In this document: positions 54,262 through 64,000 of the stretch, piece after piece
Layout: the number at the start of each line of letters is the position of its first letter
How positions within the stretch are numbered: position 1 is the stretch's first letter
Assembly: GCA_933822405.4 (NCBI GenBank)
Contig: CAKOGP040001936.1
Coordinates: 186,001 to 250,000 of the forward strand
DNA length: 64,000 nucleotides
Source of the DNA: Cylindrotheca closterium
Lineage: Eukaryota > Bacillariophyta > Bacillariophyceae > Bacillariales > Bacillariaceae
Direction: 5' to 3'
Notes under the pieces: model-generated
What the model saw: only the letters and a program-made list of their open reading frames with translations
Databases searched by the model: none
What the model was told of the DNA's origin: nothing
Position numbers and translations under genes: made by a program

Positions 54262-54302
54262 CGCTCCCTCTGCGTTTTACAACACTGAATACGACATACT
54301 GA

Positions 54303-55196
54303 ATGCCGGGAGGAGAGTCAACGCGACGGTCAAGAAGAACAAATCTAGGACAACCACCACGTCGACTCGGAGAAGAAGAAGAAACCTTGGAACAAGACAG
54401 CAACAGAACTGTTCGATTTCGCGACGAAAACCTCGAAGAAATTATCGACAACAGAACTGCCCAAGTTGAAATGGATCAAGGGCAAGGTGCAGCACCACAA
54501 CAGGGTGCAGACGCGAATGCAGCAAACCAAGGAAACAACCAGAATGTTGCAAACAATCCGGCACAAGCCGCTGGGAACAATGCGGGTCAAGCAGTGACCC
54601 CACAGTTACGCCAAGTGATTGCGACTGAAATTGCGAATGCGATAGGGCCGCTAATGCAACTGCTCCAAGGACAACAGCAACAGCCGCCACAGCAAGCCCA
54701 ACCTCAAGCACAACAGCAACCACCAGCGCCACATCAGCAGCAGCAGCCACCAGCACAACAGATCCAAGGACAGCAGCAACAGCCGCCACAGCAGGCACAA
54801 CCGCTAGCGCAACAACAGCCTCTAGCGCAACAACAGCCTGCACAACAACAGCTGCCGCCACTACAAAATCCTCCGGTACCGCAACCACAACCAGCTGCTG
54901 CCGCCGCAGTCCAACAACCACAAATTGTAATGGCGTCAATGTCCACCTTTCCACAAGGGACCGACCCAATGATTGATCCCAAGGATCCTGTGCATGGTCG
55001 CCTTAATCGGAGTATGTATAACGAGGCCAAGGAGGAACTCAAGACCAAGATTGACGGGAAGAACTTGAGCATGGTTATCTCGGAACTCAGGGAGAGATGC
55101 AGTGCAATCAACTGCACGGACCTATTCAACGTTGTCACCACAAATGGGACAAAGAATTTACTCAAGCACTATGGAGAGATCACATTCGAGCCATGA
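54303..55196 (+). pseudogene. Gag remnant, Gln/Pro-rich
   Basis: A 297-codon frame starts at ATG 54303, 41 bp after the left LTR. The N-terminal third is charged, and the middle is a long Gln/Pro/Ala run (QQQPPQQAQ-type repeats, about 54665-54910). The last 90 codons resemble a capsid fragment (RLNRSMYNEAKEELKTKI). No CCHC zinc knuckle is present, and the frame ends abruptly, so most of capsid and nucleocapsid appears deleted. Assignment as gag rests on position. Confidence 0.7.
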
Positions 55197-55429
55197 ACAC
55201 ATCCTTAATCTTTGAGCATGATTCTGTGCCGGTGGGAATTGACAGCTGCACGTCTGCAACTGTGTGTGGGGCACGACCGATGTTCATTGGAGAACTGGAA
55301 CCGGTGTTTGGTCTTAAGCTTGAAGGCGCAACAAATACAAGCATTCCAATTGTCGGACGCGGCACACTACACATCTGTGCTCTCAACACCTTACAGCTAG
55401 AGAGGCATGGATCCGCCCCACTGCACTGA
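55193..55429 (+). pseudogene. Protease-like remnant
   Basis: A short frame following the gag remnant in a different phase contains SVPVGIDSCTSATVCGARPM, where DSCTS could correspond to the aspartic protease D-S/T-G motif in altered form. Downstream are FIGELEPVFGLKLEG and VGRGTL strands. It stops at 55429, 11 bp before the next frame. Function as a protease is doubtful. Confidence 0.5.
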
Positions 55430-55440
55430 CTATTGGAAAT

Positions 55441-56376
55441 GTGGAACTACCTGCGGGATCAGTCCTGCAACACCAAGAAGATCGGGAACTAATAAATCAA
55501 GAAATGGACAACAAGAACTTCGAGAAGGACCCTTTTGACCTTTGTGGTGAGACAGCACCTATTCTTGCCGACACAATCGCGGGAGCATTTGAAGAACCGG
55601 CACTGAAAGATTTCAATTTTGAATCTATTCTGTCAGAAGACTGGGATTCAACAGCCCCTGAAGCCCGACTCCCATCACTGAATGAGACGGACAAACGTAC
55701 TTTGATGCTACGATGGCACTATCGTCTTGGCCACATGCCGTTCAGCCATCTCAAAGCAAGTGCAGCCGCTGGACTACTTGACCCTTGTCTTGCCACTGTT
55801 CAAGAACATCCATTTTGCCCTGGCTGTCAGTTTGGGAAAGCAACACGTCGGCCATGGCGTCATCGCTCTAAGAAGAAAGACGGGAGCCGAAAGAAACTTT
55901 GTCAAGCAACTCATCCTGGTGACATTATCTCTGTGGACACTGCGGAATCCCAAAATGTACCTGGCCTTGTTGCCCAGTTGCGTGGACGTCCAACCCTTAT
56001 GCGGTACCATTATGCGACCACATTTGTGGATCACTTCTCTGATCTTGACTATGTGCATCTCCACCAACGCAATGATGGTGACAGCATTCTTGAAGCAAAA
56101 CTTGCATTTGAACGCTATGCTGGGACCTTTGGCGTCTCTGTGAAACACTATCATTGTGATAATGGCGTGTTTGCCGACACCAACTTCAAAACGGCATGTC
56201 GCGCTGCTCGTGAAACCTCCAGTTTTATGGGGATTTGCAATGATTTCCTCCTCTCAAATTCGAAATTCCACTCTTCGAGAGGGAGAGAAACGGACAGCAC
56301 TGCAGGAATTGTGAACACCGATGATAGACCAGATGTCAAACAATTTCAGCACTGCAGGAATTGTGAACACCGATGA
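55441..56376 (+). pseudogene. GAG-pre-integrase and truncated integrase
   Basis: The frame carries the HHCC zinc element (HYRLGHMPF ... CPGCQFGKATRRPW) and the first two catalytic aspartates of the integrase core (IISVDTAES and YHCDNGVFAD). After FKTACRAARE the normal core is replaced by unrelated residues, so the catalytic Glu is missing. A 52-bp tandem duplication (56296-56399) then shifts the frame. The integrase should be inactive. Confidence 0.85.
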
Positions 56377-56399
56377 TAGACCAGATGTCAAACAATTTC
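56296..56399. repeat. Tandem duplication, 2 x 52 bp, inside the integrase
   Basis: Copies 56296-56347 and 56348-56399 are identical and begin AGCACTGCAGGAATTGTG. The 52-bp period is not a multiple of three, so the duplication breaks the integrase frame. Confidence 0.95.
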
Positions 56400-57730
56400 A
56401 CACATTTGGCTGCCCGGTGTACAACTTGGATCCAAAGCTTCAGAGTGGAAATTCACTGGAAAATAAATGGTGTGATCAAGCGCGTATTGGAATTTATCTT
56501 GGACTATCACGAGAACATGCACACTCAGTATCACTAGTGTTGAACCCCGACACAGGACTGACTTCACCACAGTTTCATGTGAAGCACGATGAACGATTCG
56601 AAACGACAAAGATTCCAGCAATGAGGAATGTTGGAAAATGGCAAGGAATCACGAGAATACACGAAACTGTACTGAAGCCAAAGAGAGCACGATCAAACAA
56701 GAGAACCAAACTGTCCCATACTCCCGTGTCTGAGCCCATTGACACAACTCAAACTCCCACACCTGAGTCAAATGGTGAGAACGGTGCACCCGTGCAAGAG
56801 AGCATGGGAGCCCATTCGATCGACCGGAACGGCCAAGATAGGCTAGGTCAACCCGAGCGGAACGGCCAAGATAGGCTAGCTCACGACCGGAACGGCCGAG
56901 ATAGGCTAGGTCAACCCGAGCGGAACGGCCGAGATAGGCTAGCTCACGACCGGAACGGCCAAGATAGGCTAGGTCAACCCGAGCGGAACGGCCGAGATAG
57001 GCTAGCTCACGACCGGAACGGCCAAGATAGGCTAGGTCAACCCGAGCGGAACGGCCAAGATAGGCTAGCTCACGACCGGAACGGGGAAGACCCCATGCAT
57101 ACTCAGCAAGAGAATGAGCAATTGATTCAGAGGGAGACTCCAGCGTCTTCACAAAGGGAGACCCAATCCGATCCTCAGAGGGAGACACAATTGTTTTCTC
57201 AGAGGGAGGATGGATCCGCCTCTCAGAGGGAGACAGAAAGAGTGAGTTTCCAACATCCGGCGCTGCAGGGAACAGTAAACTCCCAAACACAAGCAATTCA
57301 AGCCCTGAAAGCACACAAATCCTCCTCACAGAAACGAAAACGAGGACGAGAGGAGATGGAAGAAACTGAAACTGCGACGTCCCTTGAGGAACATCGCCGC
57401 GAAATGCAATTGACGATCCGATGTTATAAAACTGAGATCGCCAGAGAGGTTCATGCAGAAGAGCTGGTCGAGCAATGCATGACTTCAAATCCGTTTGCAT
57501 TCGCAGCGACGCTTGCAGATGAAGACACTATGTATCTGAATCAGGCAAAGAAAGAACCTGACTGGGTACAGTTTCACGAAGCAATGGTCAAAGAAATACA
57601 AGACCACACTGAGGGGAAACACTGGGAAGTCGTTCCAAGAAGTTCCATGCCAGAAGGCCACCGTGCCATGCGTGGAGTATGGTCCATGAAGCGAAAGCGG
57701 AGAGTGGGAACCGGAGAAGTCTACAAATGA
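56321..57730 (+). pseudogene. Integrase C-terminus, repeat linker and start of reverse transcriptase
   Basis: After the duplicated segment the frame continues HTFGCPVYNLDPKLQSG and ARIGIYLGLSREHAHSVSLV, the Copia integrase C-terminal region. A linker with 63-bp repeats (56822-57073) and SQRET-type short repeats follows. It then begins the reverse transcriptase (DWVQFHEAMVKEIQDH, HWEVVPRSSMPEG). The frame ends at TGA 57728-57730, but the same frame continues as RT beyond it, so this is a single nonsense codon rather than a domain end. Confidence 0.85.
56822..57073. repeat. Coding minisatellite, 4 x 63 bp
   Basis: Four units start at 56822, 56885, 56948 and 57011, plus a partial fifth. Each encodes DRNGxDRLGQPERNGxDRLAH, where x alternates Gln (CAA) and Arg (CGA). 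Within a unit two half-repeats of 33 and 30 bp are visible. It lies in the integrase-RT linker of the retrotransposon. Confidence 0.95.
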
Positions 57731-59122
57731 AAGGCGAGATTATGCATCGATGGCAGTTCGCAAGAGAAAGGCGTCAACTATTGGGAGACCTACTCCCCAG
57801 TTGTTGGTTGGGAGACAATTCGAAGCCTACTGACACTGGCGATACTCAATGGATGGACTACCAGACAAATCGACTTCGTACTGGCATTTCCACAAGCAGA
57901 AGTTGAATGTCCGATGTACATGGAAATTCCGAAAGAATGTTACGTTGATGGATCGGAGTTGAACGATAACAACGTTTTGCTTTTGAAGAAGAACTTATAT
58001 GGGACCAAGCAGGCGAGCCGTGTGTGGTTCGAATTTCTGAAGGAAGGACTGGAGGAAATTGGTTTTGTACAGTCGAGTGAGGACAAGGCAGTCTTCTACA
58101 AAGGCGAGACGATCTTTGTTGTATATGTTGATGATGGGATTTTGATGGGTCCAAACGGACGCGAAATTGATGACGTCATCGGACAACTCGGACACAAGTA
58201 TAAATTAACGGACGAAGGCGACCTAAATGAATATCTCGGCATCAAAATGAAGAGAACCAAAGACGGTCGTGAACTAACCCAACCAGCACTGATCCAACGC
58301 ATATTGCAGACGGTCGGAGTGTCGCTCAATAGAGGAGATCGGCAAGAAGTGAAAACCCCAGCGACAAAAACGTTACACAAAGATGAAGGGGGTGAGAAGC
58401 GCCGAATGAATTGGGACTACAGATCGGTGGTTGGGATGCTGAATTGGTTGGCACGTTCAACGCGTCCAGAACTCATATTTGCAGTGTCACAAGTTGGTAG
58501 GTTCATGGCGTTTCCTAAGAAATCCCATGAAGATGCGATAATGAGAATATGCACCTACTTGAGAGACACTCGAGACAAAGGAATGATCATGAAACCTGAC
58601 AAGAATAAAGGATTTGAGGTTTATGCCGATGCAGATTTCGCTGGAGGATACAACAAGCACAATGCAGAAGACCCAGCGACAGCAAAATCACGAACTTGCT
58701 ATCACATCATGTTTAACAACTGCCTTGTATATTCCCACTCAAAACTTCAGACAGAGATTGCATTGAGTACAACTGAAGCGGAGTACATTTGCTTGTCCCA
58801 AGCGCTACGGACAGTGATCAGTTTGATGCGATTCTTCAAAGAACTAGCAAGGAAGATCAAATCATTCAAGTACAAACGACGAAGGTTCAAATGCAAGGCA
58901 TTTGAAGACAACAATGGCGCGATAGCGATCGCAACAACTGAAAACTTACGGCCACGAACAAAACACATCAATATCAAATACCATCACTTCAAACGCTACG
59001 TGCGAAAAGGGTATGTGACGATTGAACGGATAGACACAATTGATCAACTTGCCGACATTGGTACCAAGCCTCTTTTGCCCCATATGTTCATACCATTGCG
59101 GAAAGCACTCATTGGATGGTAA
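57731..59122 (+). pseudogene. Reverse transcriptase and RNase H of the Copia element
   Basis: In frame with the preceding segment after one TGA codon. RT motifs include KKNLYGTKQASRVWFEFL and the active-site FVVYVDDGILMG. RNase H follows with VYADADFAGG, SRTCYHIMFNNCLVYSHSK and STTEAEYICLSQALR, ending DIGTKPLLPHMF. This half is otherwise uninterrupted to the stop at 59122, 35 bp before the right LTR. Confidence 0.9.
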
Positions 59123-59157
59123 TAAATGCTCTGACTATTCGTCCTCCCAAGAGGGAG

Positions 59158-59331
59158 TGTGAGAATATTCAATGAATTGGAGGTTCGTACGTCACCTCAC
59201 AGAGATGGGATGGACGAACAGTAGCCTCTGATGTCGTATCAACCAAGATGTTGTTGACACGATATATACACACTATAGATATATACTTTTACTACATTGA
59301 TCCTACCCTTAAAAGACATCAGATTTTCACA
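59158..59331 (+). repeat. Right LTR, 174 bp
   Basis: Same sequence as the left LTR by eye; directly preceded by the polypurine tract and followed by the TTACA duplication at 59332-59336. Confidence 0.95.
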
Positions 59332-59336
59332 TTACA
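59332..59336. other. Target-site duplication, right copy (TTACA)
   Basis: TTACA directly after the right LTR matches the five bases before the left LTR, proving that both LTRs belong to one insertion. Confidence 0.93.
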
Positions 59337-59435
59337 GACTTTTATTTTGTGTCAAATACTGTAGCGGGTGACGAACAGACGTGGAAGTTAACTCAATTAC
59401 AGGAGTGACTCTAGCACCTTGAGCTCATCTTACAT

Positions 59436-62400
59436 CTAGTTGAGTTCTAATCGAGTAAATGCGTCTCCCCCATCACTCTGTTCTGCTGCCCCCCATTGCT
59501 TCACCAATTTCTTCTCAGACTGAAACCACCGCCGTAACTTAGTCTTCAAAACTCCACCAGTCCCATGTCCATGTAAAACAAATATGGCTCCCCGTTGATT
59601 AATGATTGCTTTGGAGATTTTGGTTCTGATACGATCTTTCGCCTCTTCAAAATTACAACCTCTGACGTCCACGGTATTTGATTCTGTTCGAATCACGATA
59701 GTCTGCTTTGGTTTGGCAGGATCTACTGAAGCAGGCGCCTTTTTCATTTCACTTTTCAGAGCCCTTTCAGCTGTTTTCGACAGTTTCGAGCCCTTCGAAG
59801 GCGTCTTCAAGTTGAATGAGGAATTGGAGACAGTTGGTCTTAATGCAACATCAGCTGGTTTTAATGCAACATCAGTCAACTTCATCGCCATAGTTACACC
59901 CGAGACTTTGACCTGTACCTGTCGACCTAGAATCTTCTCAACAATCGCTTGACGTTGGAAAAGCGGACCAATCTTGCAAACAATCAGCTCGTCGCCTTCC
60001 TTCAGCTCGGGACGTTCCCGCATTTCTTGTATGGGAACTAGTTCTGCTTGTGCATCTTGCAGCGTTTCCTTTGCTATCTTCTTTGCCCTCAGGACACTAG
60101 GGACATTTTCTGCCTCACTTATAGCATCCCGTTTCACAAATCTGATATCATCCCAGCTCTTTGCCACCAACTTCTTCGATGGATCGGACTTGAGCTTTTT
60201 CAATACATCTTCGAGGATCGCTTCCTTCTCTTCTAATGCCTTCGCAAACTTTTTTGCTTCGTCTCGCCGTGCAGTAAGCATTTTTCTTTCCAGCTTATTC
60301 TGTTCCTCTTTCATCTTTTGCTCCATAACCTTCATTTCATTTTGCTTCTGTTCCAACTCTTCTACCCTCTCATCAATCAATGCTTTCTGATCTTCCAAAT
60401 CTCGGATGAGGTCCCCCATCTGGCGCGTCTCTGAATCCAACAGTTCATTTGCTCTGGCAATCACTGGTTGAGGAAGTCCAAGTCGCTCAGCGACAGAGAT
60501 CGCAAATGACTCACCAACAGTGCCAGGAAGAAGCTTATAGGTTGGACGACCCTTGACAAATTGCATACCTCCAACTGAAAACCTATCATCAGATGCTGCG
60601 AGCTGCTTCAACGCCATATAGTGCGTTGTGATTGCAACGCGGCATCCAGTTGCCAAAAGTGCCTCGAGAAGTGCTTGTGCAATGGCCACACCCTGGGCCG
60701 GGTCTGTACCTGAGCCAACCTCATCCATCAACACCAAGGCATCCTTGCCTGAATTTGCCAATACCTCACGACACACAAGTAGGTGGCCTGAAAACGTCGA
60801 TAGATCGGATCCAACGCTTTGTATGTCTCCAATATCTGCAAGTACTGGATCAAAATAGTCCACTCTTGGCTCGTAGCCTGGACAAGAAGGTGTAGCAGGA
60901 ACAGGAATTCCAGTTCTGGCCAATAATGCGGCAAGCCCCAAAAGCTTCAAGATTACAGTTTTCCCACCAGAGTTGGGTCCGGTAAGAACAAGTCCCTGAT
61001 TTCCATTCGCACCAAGGTCGAGATCAGAACCGACAACATTATCAATTTTGCGAAGTAGAAGAACAGGATGCTTTGCATTTTTTAAAGAAATGATCCCCTC
61101 GTTCCCGACTTCGGGGATGACACCGCCGATTTTGGCTCCAAGTAAGCACCTTGCTAGTGTAAGATCCACCTGACCCACTGCTTCGACTGCATCCTTCAAA
61201 TCGTAGCGGTTGCTCCAAACTTGATCGGTCAAGTAACGCCAAACACGAGCTTCTTCAGACCGGAGCTCTGCTTCAGTTTGGCGTAACTCGTTTGTAGGAG
61301 TGATAATTTCACTGGGTTCTACATATACTGTTTTGCCAGATCTTGAAGAATCATGAACAATCCCGAACTGCGAAGCATATCGGGGCTTCATGGGGATAAC
61401 GAGCCTGCCTCCTCCGTTCGATATTTCGGAGTACAGAGGGCCACCACTCTCCAATTCCAATTTGGATTTCACCGAAGGCATGTTCACAAGGGAGTCTAAG
61501 GTGGACAATATCTCAGTTTTTAGGGTTTTGATCTTTTCCCGAAGCCGTCCCAACGTTGGAAATGTCTTGCTTGAAAGGCTGCCCCGTTCATCGAACGCTT
61601 CATCTAACAGATCATGAAGTGTGTCATTGAGCTGCATGCCTTCCAATAGACCTGGAAGAGCGACGAATTCTTTCGCCTCTATCTTTCGCAATCCATTGCT
61701 CCATAGCTGTAGGTCTTGAAAGGCATTCATCATCGTCCAGACGTCTAAAAGCTCCGGGCCCTCGAGAACATTGTCGTTCTCCATTATCTCGAGTATTGAA
61801 TCTAAGTCGAAGGACACCCCTTCCAATGGAGGCGGGTTGCCCCTACCAATTGTCACTTTGTAGTTTAGACGATTCTTGTATGATGGATTTCCAAGATCCA
61901 GAAATTCGTCCAACAACCATTGCATTTCCTGAACCTCCTTGTATCGTGCGCGTACGCCGTCAGGAGAAGTCGCAACCAGTGGCCGATTTGCTACCTTTGT
62001 AGCAGACTCTTTATCTTTCGGTTTTATATCTTTATTCATTTGGTGCGCAAGTGCTTCTTGTGCCCGTTTCTTTCCAGGGAGTGAAAGGCATTCATCCACC
62101 AAAGCATGGATGACGAAAGGAAAATCAATAGTATCAATCGAGCGCTGGAAAAGGTCAAGCATTTCTCCTTGAGGCGTGAAATCTTCAGTTGGCAATTCTA
62201 CTTTCGCTATTGAAGACTCTGGTCTCGATTTAGGCTGTATCTTTCCCGCCCACCAGTCATTGTTCTGTTGTTGTTGGCTCTTTTCGTTCAACGAGGACGG
62301 AGCTTCAAAGACTGGGTCGACCTTTGGATCCCAACTGGACTTATGCAAAGGTTGTCGCAGTAGGGAGTATCCATCTTTTCCAGCTTTTGATTCGTTTTCG

Positions 62401-62585
62401 GATAACGCAACAGAGCTTTGTACTTCATCATTGACAGCGGCCTGATAAGATTTTTTTCGTTGACCATGACCACATGTGTTTTCTGTTGGAAGGAGAAATG
62501 ATTCACTCGGAGGCATGCATAGATGTGCGAAAATGAGTGCTAAGTGAAACATGTTGCGAGAAACTTTCTTATTGTAGAAAATCAT
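59436..62585 (-). CDS. mutS2: MutS2-type ATPase with Smr domain, plastid-targeted
   Basis: This 1049-aa intronless protein has the MutS2 core: GLVLTGPNSGGKTVILKLLG (Walker A near residue 535), DIQSVGSDLSTFSGHL, and ALVLMDEVGSGTDPAQG (Walker B near 615), then AITTHYMALK. A long charged coiled coil (about 730-810) and a C-terminal Smr domain (about 970-1049, VDVRGCNFEEA and VLHGHGTGGVL) follow. The HGHGTG motif needed for nuclease activity is intact. Bacterial MutS2 splits collided ribosomes or suppresses recombination. The N-terminus NMFHLALIFAHLCMPPSESFLLP looks like a signal peptide with plastid cleavage motif. An ATG at 62552 is an alternative start that sits nearer the signal core. Confidence 0.93.
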   Translation of the reverse strand: MIFYNKKVSRNMFHLALIFAHLCMPPSESFLLPTENTCGHGQRKKSYQAAVNDEVQSSVALSENESKAGKDGYSLLRQPLHKSSWDPKVDPVFEAPSSLNEKSQQQQNNDWWAGKIQPKSRPESSIAKVELPTEDFTPQGEMLDLFQRSIDTIDFPFVIHALVDECLSLPGKKRAQEALAHQMNKDIKPKDKESATKVANRPLVATSPDGVRARYKEVQEMQWLLDEFLDLGNPSYKNRLNYKVTIGRGNPPPLEGVSFDLDSILEIMENDNVLEGPELLDVWTMMNAFQDLQLWSNGLRKIEAKEFVALPGLLEGMQLNDTLHDLLDEAFDERGSLSSKTFPTLGRLREKIKTLKTEILSTLDSLVNMPSVKSKLELESGGPLYSEISNGGGRLVIPMKPRYASQFGIVHDSSRSGKTVYVEPSEIITPTNELRQTEAELRSEEARVWRYLTDQVWSNRYDLKDAVEAVGQVDLTLARCLLGAKIGGVIPEVGNEGIISLKNAKHPVLLLRKIDNVVGSDLDLGANGNQGLVLTGPNSGGKTVILKLLGLAALLARTGIPVPATPSCPGYEPRVDYFDPVLADIGDIQSVGSDLSTFSGHLLVCREVLANSGKDALVLMDEVGSGTDPAQGVAIAQALLEALLATGCRVAITTHYMALKQLAASDDRFSVGGMQFVKGRPTYKLLPGTVGESFAISVAERLGLPQPVIARANELLDSETRQMGDLIRDLEDQKALIDERVEELEQKQNEMKVMEQKMKEEQNKLERKMLTARRDEAKKFAKALEEKEAILEDVLKKLKSDPSKKLVAKSWDDIRFVKRDAISEAENVPSVLRAKKIAKETLQDAQAELVPIQEMRERPELKEGDELIVCKIGPLFQRQAIVEKILGRQVQVKVSGVTMAMKLTDVALKPADVALRPTVSNSSFNLKTPSKGSKLSKTAERALKSEMKKAPASVDPAKPKQTIVIRTESNTVDVRGCNFEEAKDRIRTKISKAIINQRGAIFVLHGHGTGGVLKTKLRRWFQSEKKLVKQWGAAEQSDGGDAFTRLELN

Positions 62586-62992
62586 GGCTTTCCCAATGGC
62601 GGTATTGCTCTGTTATTAATATGTTTCGTTGTTTTGGTCGTTGGTAGTGGTTGTTTTGTCAAAATTCACGGATGACGGTGATGCATTCACTCCCTGACAC
62701 ATTCTCATCATTCGTTTCTGATTCATTTGGAAGTACTCGTGAAGTTTCTCATTTCTTAGACTGACTGAAGACTGACGTAATATTAAAATACATGTATGAA
62801 TTGGGTTTGGGGCTCAGCACTTATTGGGGTTGGGGTCATCTTTCCAATGACTGGACCTCACATCACCAAAAAAAATGAGGATGAAATATCTGTTGTGATA
62901 ATACGATCTCGACATTTCATCCATAAGCCTTGCGAGAAGCATTTACACAGTGATATTTTTTTGAATACGGCACTGATCCGATACAGCCAAGA
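62586..62992. promoter_or_regulatory. Divergent intergenic region
   Basis: About 407 bp between the ATGs of MutS2 (minus) and the partial gene at 62993 (plus). It contains both promoters. No individual element is recognised; a short plus-strand frame from 62796 has no domain and was not accepted. Confidence 0.4.
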
Positions 62993-64000
62993 ATGGCAGA
63001 TACATCCGACAGGGACAGCGACGATTCTAGTGGCGACGCTCTCGATGTATCTCCAGAAACTGAAAGTGTGATAGTTTCACTGGTTGATGATGAATACATT
63101 GCAAAACAGATCACAGAATTTCGACAGGTTCTGTTGGATAAGGCAGAAGAGGAGAGTGAATTTTACTTGGAAGAAAGGCTGCTATCTCTAAGACTTGGTG
63201 CAGAGTTTTCGAGTGACCTCGTTTCAAATTCCAACGAAGAAGAGGCACTTCCTCCTGAAATAGAGAGAAGAATATTGGTCAGGCTTGTTGAAGCATACTA
63301 TATTGGACAAGGAGACGTTGTAGCACTTGGTCGACAACTTACAAGTTTCCACAAGGCGTTGCAACCATTCTGGAAAGAAACAAATCCTGGAAGTAGCACT
63401 TTTTCCAGACTTCCTGGCGAAACATCCGCGGATATATTCGAACATCTGAGATCAGTCTTTTCATCAGAAGATGCTAAAAATCCTTCCATCTTTTTCCGGG
63501 CATTCTGCTACGCGCATCATCGACTTGATTATTCTTCTTTAGTGGACGATACGCTGTTGGACGCATATTGTCTTTGCTTTTTTACCATTCAAGTACTGCA
63601 AGGCAGTTTTCATGGAATTGACCTGGACATCGGATCAATTCATACTATGATTGATGATGAATTCTTCGACGGCAAAAGTCACGATGATATTGAATTGACA
63701 TCAGAAGACATCCTTTGGTGTTTCTGTCATTTGTTGTTGAGGATTGGATCTGTGATCCGCAGCAAGCATGGACTGGATTTTTACAATGGAATCTTTGCGG
63801 AGCCTTACAGTGTCATAATGAAGGAAGAATTGCTTGTTGCTCGACTGTCGATGGATTTAAGGCCCGAGAGCCCTGCTTCATTCTATGCTGCATACAGAAT
63901 GGTAATGGATACAAGACGAATATTGCCAGAGAAAATGCAAAGTGGTTGGTTAGAACCTGCATATGGCTTTGCGATTCAGGGTCTTTCGAAAGCAGAAAAA
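62993..64000 (+). CDS. Unrecognised protein, N-terminal 336 codons (3' truncated by window edge)
   Basis: A frame opens at ATG 62993 (MADTSDRDSDDSSGDALD) and stays open to the last base, so the gene continues beyond the window. The first 30 residues are acidic and Ser-rich. The rest is soluble and mainly helical, with FYLEERLLSLRLG, RILVRLVEAYYIGQG, FRAFCYAHHRLDYSSL and CFCHLLLRIGSVIRS. No signal peptide, membrane segment or catalytic motif is seen. The composition is like a cytosolic helical-repeat or scaffold protein, but no family is recognised. No GT-AG intron is needed within the visible part. Confidence 0.75.
   Translation, partial: MADTSDRDSDDSSGDALDVSPETESVIVSLVDDEYIAKQITEFRQVLLDKAEEESEFYLEERLLSLRLGAEFSSDLVSNSNEEEALPPEIERRILVRLVEAYYIGQGDVVALGRQLTSFHKALQPFWKETNPGSSTFSRLPGETSADIFEHLRSVFSSEDAKNPSIFFRAFCYAHHRLDYSSLVDDTLLDAYCLCFFTIQVLQGSFHGIDLDIGSIHTMIDDEFFDGKSHDDIELTSEDILWCFCHLLLRIGSVIRSKHGLDFYNGIFAEPYSVIMKEELLVARLSMDLRPESPASFYAAYRMVMDTRRILPEKMQSGWLEPAYGFAIQGLSKAEK

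Larger units (their letters stand above)
54088..59331 (+). mobile_element. Ty1/Copia LTR retrotransposon, recently inserted but internally defective
   Basis: This 5244-bp element has two 174-bp LTRs that begin TGTGAGAATA and end TTTTCACA and look identical, flanked by the TTACA duplication. Order gag, protease-like, integrase, reverse transcriptase, RNase H defines Copia (integrase before RT), similar to the CoDi groups of diatoms. A polypurine tract (AAGAGGGAG, 59149-59157) abuts the right LTR. No primer-binding site could be assigned to a tRNA after the left LTR. The coding region is broken by frame changes, an internal deletion and one nonsense codon, so it cannot make a full polyprotein. 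Transposition probably used proteins supplied by a related intact element. Confidence 0.95.

Noticed and set aside
54262..54302. Primer-binding site of the retrotransposon
   Set aside because: The bases after the left LTR were inspected, but no match to a tRNA 3' end, including the tRNA-Asn in this window, was convincing.
56649..57500. 283-codon minus-strand frame with AYLGRSGRE repeats
   Set aside because: Produced by the antisense of the 63-bp minisatellite in the retrotransposon; no independent evidence.

Overview
The window is nuclear DNA of a photosynthetic stramenopile, most likely a diatom. Three things support this. Genes carry few, short GT-AG introns (about 50-130 nt, spliced models checked for frame). 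Several N-termini look like the bipartite signal-plus-transit presequences of secondary plastids, with a phenylalanine just after the predicted cleavage site (peptide chain release factor 2, MutS2, a SET protein, a small membrane protein). There is also a Copia LTR element and a Pro/Thr-repeat surface protein of a kind common in diatoms. The species cannot be fixed from the sequence. I support 25 protein genes (two cut by the window edges), two tRNA-Asn genes and one LTR retrotransposon.

Layout. 1-16.3 kb: the 3' end of an unrecognised gene, GTP cyclohydrolase I, a 2-oxoglutarate/Fe(II) oxygenase, a disordered Ser/Arg-rich protein, a four-exon chorein-domain protein of 2243 aa with PH domain and RanBP2 zinc finger, and a MYND-finger protein. 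16.3-24.4 kb: tRNA-Asn, a DDX47/Rrp3-like helicase, a putative plastid membrane protein, the tRNA 2-thiouridylase MnmA divergent from a SET protein, methylthioribose kinase ending in a perfect 4 x 90-bp tandem repeat, and a second, inverted tRNA-Asn. 24.5-38 kb: an RluA-type pseudouridine synthase, diacylglycerol kinase, a WW protein, a CCCH-Smr protein, a three-exon four-helix membrane protein and a STIMATE-family membrane protein. 38.8-50.7 kb: a type I membrane protein with a cytosolic PDZ domain, a five-exon lipoyl-domain protein with a 27-nt exon, a 2-kb gene-poor stretch, organellar RF2, and zuotin (DNAJC2) divergent from a three-domain HAD-methyltransferase-MDR fusion. 50.8-64 kb: a TPR-MYND-ubiquitin protease, the retrotransposon inserted 71 bp upstream of its ATG, a plastid MutS2 and the 5' part of an unrecognised gene.

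The genes are mostly unrelated housekeeping functions, as expected for a eukaryotic chromosome. RNA and translation are well represented: helicase, MnmA, pseudouridine synthase, RF2, ribosome-associated zuotin and tRNAs. The most unusual items are the HAD-methyltransferase-MDR fusion, the chorein-PH-zinc finger protein, the PDZ-tailed surface protein, the microexon in the lipoyl gene, and a retrotransposon whose LTRs are identical although its interior is wrecked. Exon boundaries are inferred by eye from splice motifs, frame and domain continuity; no alignment or transcript data were available.
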